DNA of 64,000 nt, taken from the NCBI RefSeq assembly GCF_042652345.1, contig NZ_JBHSJJ010000004.1, positions 372,001 to 436,000 of the forward strand, given 5' to 3'. This DNA is from Negadavirga shengliensis. Lineage in GTDB: Bacteria > Bacteroidota > Bacteroidia > Cytophagales > Cyclobacteriaceae. How positions within the stretch are numbered: position 1 is the stretch's first letter; each line of letters starts with the position of its first letter. The notes beneath the pieces were generated by a model. The model worked only from the letters and a program-made list of their open reading frames with translations. It was not told the DNA's origin and ran no database searches. Position numbers and translations under genes: made by a program. Below are positions 51,539 through 60,500 of this stretch, one piece after another.

Positions 51539-54500
51539 TTAAGGAAAAGCGGTTTTCATGACCTGGGCAAACTGCTGTGGAGTAAGATTTGGATACACCT
51601 GCTTTAATCCCAATGTTACATCCCTCTGTGAATAGCCCCCTGTAACCATCGCCATTGCAAGCGTTTCCGGTTCCAGGTAGGGGAAGTTTTTAGTCAGTTT
51701 TGAAGCGGCATCTTCCGGCAAGGCTCCACTTTGGAATAAGCTTCCTGCGAACTCCTCCGGTGTGATTGTCGGGAAAGCAGAAACCATAATATCTGCAAAT
51801 TCGGCAGGAGAGAGCGTAGGGAACTGCTGCTTCAATCCCTGTGTCACGTCGGTCTTACCATATCCTGCTTTTGCGAGTGCTGATGCAAATGTGGTAGGAT
51901 CAATGTCCGGAAAGTTTCTGACCAGGTCTGCTGATGTGCTAAGCACGGGGACTCCTGCTGCAAAATACCGTTGTGCAAAAGCTTCCGGATCATCGGCAGG
52001 GAATGCGGCCAGCATTGCTTCTGCAAACGCCTCGGGAGACAGCGCAGGAAACTCCTGTTTCAATGCCAGCGTGGTCTCATCTTTTTTATATCCTGCAAAT
52101 GCCATTGCTATGGCAAATTCCGTGGCCGTAATCAGCGGATATTGTTGATGCAGTGCAGCTGCTGTCTGAAGGTTGGTAAACCCTGCATCATGTTTCTGCT
52201 TTGCAAATTCATTTGGCGTCAGTTCCGGGATGGTAAACACGATGGGATCGCTCCAGCTACCGGGGATTGTACCGGGTTCTCCCGTGGCCTGAACGGAAAA
52301 ATCATAATTACCGGGAGCAAGAGCGGATACGTTCAGACTGTCGGAAAGCTTATGGGTTACAAGGGTGACCACTGGTGATCCGTTCTGACTGACCTGTAGG
52401 CTATAACCAGAAGCTCCGGATACAGGATCCCAGCTTCCTGTTACCATAGGTGGCTCATACACTACCGAGTTTAATATCGCCTTTGCGAACTGTCTCACGG
52501 GGTTTGAGCTTGAAACCGCACTTACAAACCCATTCGGGTTTTCGGCGGTTATTTTTACCTGATAGTTGATGGAGGCTTCACTTTGCAAATACGGTGATAA
52601 GTCGAATATTGTATGTGGTGACGGATTCAGTTCTGATGCGTCGCTTACTTTTTTTGCAACAAGCGGGTTTTTATCTCCCTCTGTATTCCAGAGCTCTGCC
52701 AGGTAGGAAACAGTCAATGAGGACTTATTCCAGCTACTGTTTAATGAATCCGGGGATTCAAATGCAATGACAATATTTTCAACAGCAGGTAGCAGCAAGG
52801 CTCTTTCGACAGGATTGATTTCAAGCTTCCAAACAACAGCCTCGGGTCCTGAATCCATTGAGGTGTTTGCGGAGTCATGGCCAAGGACAAGCAGCATGAT
52901 GGTATCACCCGCATTTATAGGTCCGGACCCAAATTGGGCATTTCCCCCACCGTCATTTCCTATCCATTTTTGAAGCCTGAATACCTGATGGAGATTGTTC
53001 ACTGCCTGCCCTCCGGACAGTGACCACGAATGGGGGCCATTGGCGCCATCTGTACTTTGTACAAGCATTTTATTCAATCCGGCATCAAATCCATCAAAGG
53101 TTACAAGGTCACCACTCTGATATCCGTCTTTTCTCTGGAGGTTCTTCAATCCAAATGCAAAAGGGAACCAGGGGATAGGAGAGGCACCACCGCCAGTAAG
53201 GGCCACAACGGTAGCTTCCTGAATATCCTCAACCGCAACTGGCTGCATATTGCGGTAATTATTGCCCCAATTGAGGGTTTGTCCGTTACCGAGATAATAG
53301 GTGCCTTCATCGTCACTGAATGCCTGGGGCATATAGAACACCGCCGTCTCTGGCTGAACAATTGAAAGGCCGTTGGATGTGCTGGCAGGGCTAAAACTCT
53401 GTGATTTTTTTGCCCTTATTTCAATATTGTATTCAGACCCGGATGAAATCAAATCATTTGAAATCAGCGCCTGAGTAGTGCCCACTACAACATCTGGGAT
53501 TATCTTTTCGCCCCCGGCATTAAGAATGCTCACCGAATAACTGTCAATCCCATTCACGGCTTTCCAGGCTGCGATGATGGATACACCATCGGTTCCGGTC
53601 TGTAGCTGGGTAGGCGTGTCTACCATAAATATGGTAATATTTGTACCGCTGCTCCAGGCACTTTCGAACTGCCCGATTTTTACTTTGATCTTAACCGTGT
53701 AAACAGTGTTGTCAGCAGGCTGACTGACTAAGAACTGTGCCGATGTTTTATCCGTTTCGACCGGGCTTCCCAAAGATTCCCCGGCCGCATTAAATAGCTG
53801 AAGAATATATTGGGTAACCCGGCTGTCATTGCTCTTCCAATTTGCACAAATATGGCCGTCTGCAAATGTTAGATCCGGTAACGGAACCACAACAGGTGGA
53901 ATGGCGATCGCTGCTCCATAGGTGATTCCGCTATCAATAACGGTTTTAGCTCCCAAGGCCTGTACGGCTATCCGGTACACTCCGTTTAAAATATTGGAAA
54001 AGTCCTGTGGCGTAAAGGTATAACCAGGCTTTCCTCCCGTAGAAGGGGCATCTATGGTTTTTGAAGCCACGGGATTGTCTGCGTTGTCTGTATCCAGCAC
54101 CTTAACCAGGTATTGTGCGGCTCCGGTCACTGAAGCCCAGGAGCTAACCAGGTTGTCCCCCTGAATGGAAGTCTTTAGAGAGGAAGGAGCGGCCAATCTG
54201 GTCACCGACTGATCCGATTGTTTCGGACTGCTGTTTAAGTAATTGGCGCTTCCTGAGGCCGTGATCCACATGAAAAATGTGGTTCCGTCGCCTGTAAGTT
54301 CAGCAACCCCAATATCCAGGCGCTGCGCATTGGCCTCGATATTATTGTTTTCAAAAGCCGTATTGCCGTTTTCATCTTTCAATATCAAGGAGTAACTTGT
54401 TGCCGCCTCTACGGCTCCCCAGCTGGCTGCAATTTTACCGTCTGTTTTATAAAGGCTGATATCTGCGGAAGCGGGCTGGGAAAGTTTGGTGACACCGGAA

Positions 54501-57500
54501 GCAGCAACTGGATTTCCGCTAACAAATCCGGGTTTACTTACCGGAACGATGCTTACTTCAACTGCTCCGGCAGGATAGGCTGACGTGTCCAGATTCACCG
54601 AGTTAGATCCGGCCATAACTGTAGCATTATCAGCTGGTGTACTTTCCACCATTACCTTTACCAAGTATTGGTCAACCCCTGCCTGCGCATCTTGCCAGCT
54701 AACCTCCAGGTGATTTTTGTCCGCTTTTAAGGCAGCGGATTCAACAGGATTCAACTTGGTCAGAGCACCCGAACCCGCTATGGTCTGACTAGGTACGGCA
54801 GAAATTCCCGGAAGCGGAATGGCGGTGACTTTTACCTGATACATGCCTGTCGGATCTAAATCCGCTCCTTTTTGTAGGTACGGACTTTGACCAACCACTT
54901 CAGTATGCCCTTGTGTCGGATCCGCAACCGGATAAAGGTTGACGGAGAACCTAGCAGAACCTGTTTCTTTCCATGAAATGGAAACCTGGTCGGTATCAGG
55001 AGTATAGTCTAGTTTAACCTGTTCAGGATCAGGTGTTTTAGCAATTAAAGTTGTTGCCCAGTTGGACTTTTTATCTCCACGGACACTGCGAAGTTTGGCG
55101 GTATAAGATCCGCCGTTGAAGTTGAGGGAAATCTGTGTTTTTCCAGAAGTGGTAGTGAGTCCCAGGCTTTGCGTTTGTCCGATTTTCTGTCCCTTCGGAT
55201 CGTAGAATTCCAGCTCGTATCCGGATGCGTAGGAAGCTCCATACCAGCTGGCCGTAAGCCAGCCGTCTTTATAGGAAAGTCCTGTTGAAGTAAAGGTGGG
55301 TACTACGGGGTTGGGGTCGGTGCCACCACCACCGCCTTTATTATGCACAAGGTAGCTGTTGGCATAATATGTGTGATTTTCTTTCAGGATAAAGTTGTAA
55401 AGCTGTGTACTTGGATCAGCTTCGATGCATTTTATACGGGTGATTTTTTCCGTTGTACCATTTGCCAGCATCAGGTAGTTACCTTCTTTCAAAACACCAA
55501 CCCGAAGGGATGGGTTCTCTCTTACAGTAGATTCCGGATCTATCGCTTTCCAGCCGTCTGTAGTAAAAAAAGGATGCTCGGCGGTTACAAAATAATCGCC
55601 GTCATTGAAAGCATACAGTTTTCGTGAGCCTAGCAACGGGTGGTCAAAGGCGATTACTTCATTTGTCGTGCCCTCTTGTCCCGCCAGAAGATCACCGATC
55701 AAAACGTCTTCAATCGCTTTTACAGAACGGTCTGCCATCTGAACCTGCGTACCGGCTGTAAAACAGGTGCTGCCTTTGTTGTGGGCAATGAGGTGATTGG
55801 CAAAGTAGGTATTGTTTCCGCTCAGTTTGAAATTATACAGCTGCGTATTGAAATCGGCGTCTTTTGCGCGGATTTCTCTTATTTCCAGTGTATGGTCATT
55901 TTCCATCAACAGTACATCGCCGGGCAATAGCTGACCTACTTTCAGTCTTGGATTTTCGCGGGCCGTGGCCACAGGGTCAATCGCTTTCCAACCTTTTTCT
56001 GTTAGAAAGGGGTGCTCTGCGGTTACGAAATAAGGTCCTTCGTTGAAGGCGTATAATTTTCTGGTGCCAAGCTTTGGATGATCAAAAGCCAGAACTGTAT
56101 TGTTGATCTGGTTATAACCGGCTAATACATCACCGATCTTTACGTCTTCGATCATCTTAACCGTTCCATCAGCCATATTAACTTCAGTCCCTGCCGTAAA
56201 GCAGGAAGAGAAAATACTTCCGGCAGCTCCCAAACCTGCTGAGATGGCAGCGGCGGCGGCAGCTCCTCCAGCGGCAATGGCAGCAGCTCCTCCCGCCTCG
56301 ACTACCGCAGCGCCTGAAGCGGCGACAGCCTCAGCAGTAAGGGCATCAATAAGGCCCTCACATAGCCATTGCGCCGCGAGTTCAGCCGCCTGTTCGGCAA
56401 ATAGGATACCCGCTAGTTTTGCCCATTGTTCCCCGTTGTTTACCAGACTCTGCACAAAGGATGTGGCAGATGCCTTAATAGCGTCTTTGATATAGTCCTC
56501 CATATCGTCAAAGGAGGTGTTGTGGGGGAGTGGAATGCGTATTGTATTTGGGAAATCGATAGACGTAACTTCATGGCCGGCTACCAGGACGTTAAATTTT
56601 CCGTTCAACACAAAAAACAAGGAATATCCGTCTGATCCGCCAGCTTCAGTGGAAAAGGTCGGAGCCATGGTAAACTTATTCTGATAGGCTACTTCGGCAA
56701 TAAGGCTTGTAATAGCTCCGCATACCAGGGTGGGGTCGGCTTTTTTCATTAGTCCGGATACCTCATCCGCAATGTCTATTATTTTCTGAACACTTTCATA
56801 GGCCTGTGAAAATGGTGGCCAGTTACTGATGACAAAGCCTTCACTTCGGCAATAACTGAAATTGACCGATAGCTCACCGAAAACAGGTACTTCGGCATCG
56901 GCCACCAGTTGTGCACTGATTTTGGTTTCAGATCCGCCTCCACTTAAGGTTTTCTTTCCTATACTGACTTCGGCGGTACCAAAAGGATATTCAAAGAAAT
57001 TAAATCCGGTGGATAGACCGAATACGGTTGATCCGCTTTTGGTGCTGAGGTTCAGCGTCGGACTGTTGATGTATTTTTTATTTCCGGTCTCTGACTTTTG
57101 TTTACTGGCAAGTTCGAGGATAAAAATCTTAATGGAATCTGTAAGTCCCACCTGCGCTTCCATTCCCACATTGGTCTCCACGTTGATCTTCATGAGAATA
57201 GTAATGGTATATAGGAAAGTCAGTTCAATGGTAGATTCCAGGTTATAGCCATCCCGGAAATCATTACCGTTTATCTTTGATGGGGTAAGATCCGCACTTT
57301 TATCATAATAATATACCCTCGAATGATGATCAAGAGTATCGGCTTTGAAGGTAATATCAAAAAAGTCCGCTGACCAGGTTTGATTGTTTCCTACAAGATT
57401 TCCTATCAGCTGGCTTATAGAAAAATCCTGGGTGAGGGAGATCAATGCCAGTACAGGTTTTCCTTCCAGAAGATAAAGGTTGGAGCTGAGGAAAATGGTG

Positions 57501-60500
57501 CTGACCAGTTCCACCTTTCCCGTGACATTCAGTTCCAGGTATTTTTCAGTTCTTTCCTCTGTCTGGAAGTAATATATCACATCCAGCCCCAGTTGTTTTA
57601 ATACCAGCAGCGGAGGCATGGATGTCGGAAAAAGCTGGATAGCAACGGACGTATCAGGTGCAGTAGTAACAGTAAACTTTGTCTTGTCATTGTTGACCAG
57701 CAGGTCACCCATAAATTCATATTCACCACCAAATACATTAAATCCGATAATCCCCGACATGGTAAATTCAGCCGATTCAGCCTGGGTATATTGCATCTGA
57801 ATACCGGGCGCGTCCTTTGCACCTTTAAAAGTTATCAGATCGCTGATGATTGAAAAAGGTGCGAAAGTAGCTTTAAAAATAGTTTTTATGGAACCTTTAT
57901 CAGGTTCGGTATCGGTTGAAAAGAAGGCATACAGCGTCACATCCAGACCACTTGTATCTTCTGCATTCAGCTGTGTGAACATGGAGAATAAAGGCCCGGT
58001 AAGCAATAATCTGCCGTATAGATGCACGCCTTGATTTACCGGTCCTGCGGGAAGGTTTGCCTGTTTTATCGGATTGGTAACTGTACCCGGTTTATCGTTA
58101 AGTGCAATAATACCGTCAATCTGTTGTACCAGGTCAGCTGCCGAACTTACCGTATAAGACGTTATAGCAATTCCCGCGTTGGAAATATTTAAGAAAGAAT
58201 CTATTGGGGCAAGTCCTGAAAAGAGATCTGTAAATTTGAAATCCTCTTTCAAAGCAAAAGAAAATAGGTATCCTCTTTGATTATTTTGTTCACCGGTTTT
58301 CTGGGAAAGGAATATAGCGTCCCCGAAGTCAGCCAGTCCGCCGTAAAGGAACAACTGGTTTTTCGTCTGATTGAAATATAGAAATGCACTGGCGTACTGC
58401 ACCAGTTTCATATCGTTTGGAGTAAGTTTGCTCCATTGGTTGTTGTCAGGATACGGGTTGTCGCTCGTCGCCCGGGCCTGGCCGGCAACTAAACCGTCAC
58501 CAAACTTATCTATTTTTAAAGCATCTAACTGGGAGACAAGGAGGGTACCTGTGAAAATATTGTCAACGCCAGCAGGTCCAAGTTGCAATCCGACTGTCAC
58601 CTGCAGGGTGTTCATATCCAGGAGTGCCCCTATATTGGCTTTGAAGTAGTTTTTGTTTTGCGGGTCCTCAGGCGAAAGATTTTTGAAATCCAGTTTGGCA
58701 GAAAGACCAAACATGTTGAACTGAAGACCGAGAAAAGAAACCGTCCAGTCCGCCTGTGTATCATCAGCAGGTGGATGCGGGGGAAGTATAATAACAGTAC
58801 CGTTAATGTTGAAATTGCCGGTTTCCGGCACCATCTTCCCATCCAGAGACTGTACGGTCAAGGTAGGCAAGCCCAAATCCGTAGGTATTGAAAACAGGGA
58901 ATCCAGATGCACTGCTGATATGAGGTCAGCAAAGCTAAAAGTGACCTGATCGGCAAGTTTTGCGGCAAAGCTCCAGTGCGGAACCGTAGATGCGTAATCC
59001 GCTGTAAATGAAACAGTGGCAGAACCCACCGTAAGATCTGTAGCTATGTGAACTGCCAGGTTGCTTTTTGATACATCCGTGTTGTTTACCGTAATTTTGG
59101 AAGCAAGAACGGTGTTGTCAAGTGACACATAGCCGGGAATGGCATTCCAGGGTGCAGCGTTGACGATTGAAAAATTTATCAGGTTGAGCTGCTGATTGGA
59201 AACATCAAAATCGATGTCAAGTGCCGTAAGATCAAATCCCGCGCCGAAAGGCATAAATGTTTCGGGAATATAGTTGGCCATGTCTCCGGGCAGCATCCAG
59301 TTGGCCAGCTGTGCAAGTCCTGGAAGGTGAATATCCTGCGCCACAGCGAGTTTAAATCTCCAGGGATCATCCAGCGTTTCTTTTACTGCCTGCAGCCATA
59401 TCTGGATATTGAAAATATTTACAAACCCGTTAAAATCCCCAGTGCTCTGATAGGACTGGTTTGATCTAACAATTTTCAGATGGGCACTGATATCGGAAAA
59501 GGAAAAAAAGTTTTCAAGTACAACCCAATCTTCCTTTCCTGTGAGGTTGAATTCGAAGCTGTTGATCAGTGCCGGATCAAGTGCCGGGTTAAAATTAACT
59601 GTAAGTACATCCAGGGAAAAATTCCCGAAACTGTTAAAACTCTCCGGCAAACCATTGGCTACGGCGCTACCGCCGATCAGTTTAAGCAACTCACCCATTC
59701 CGGGAAATTCGACCGTTGTACCTTCCTGCAGATTTATTGTCCATCCTGCCTCTCCTGCGGGTATAGGCAATGTGGCTTCTATCCGGACAACATTACCAAC
59801 CTGCATAAATCCATGAAGCATGCCGGTAATGTTGTACTCATTTGCTACATCCACAGACATGCTTACAGTCCAGTTATCCACTTTGAAAACGGGGAGTATC
59901 TCCCATGTCCCTTCCTGCGAAAGATCGAAACTAACGAGGCTTAAGGAGGGCGTAAATGGATTAAATCCTATCTGAATCTGATTCAGGATAATGGTAAGCT
60001 TGTTGTCTTCAAGTCCTTTTGGAAGGAGGGACAGAAGATCCTGATCGCTATGGTCTCCCTGTGGCCATATAAAACTTGCCAGGTCATTTAGGGTAGGTAA
60101 TTTTGCGTTATCTGAGGTTATTGCCAACAGCCAGTCGCCCTCCAGAGGAATGGAAAGCGAAACATTGAGATTGGTCTGGGTTCCAATGGTGATATCCCCA
60201 CTTACTATCCCAATGATCATGTAGGGTAAGGGATTGTCCTCGGATTTGAAATAGGAGGTGGCTAGGCCGAATTTTAAATTCCCTACCGCCAGATTGGGAC
60301 TATCCACTATCTCCCAGCTTCTTGGCGTGCCATCCTGATTGGGTTTTAATGTGACCGAAGTAAAAAAGTAGGTTGAAGCATCGATGTCCTGATCAAACTG
60401 AATATCGAGATCCGAAACGCTCAGATTATCAACAACTTTAAGAGATGCTGGAAATATGGCGAGGGCATCAGGGCCAGCTGCCTGTTTGATGACCTCAGCA

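Noticed and set aside
55340..56203. The two Hint domains as true splicing inteins
   Set aside because: Both lack Cys, Ser or Thr at +1 and sit in a repeat-rich, non-housekeeping host protein, so they fit bacterial intein-like or Hint processing domains better than protein-splicing inteins.
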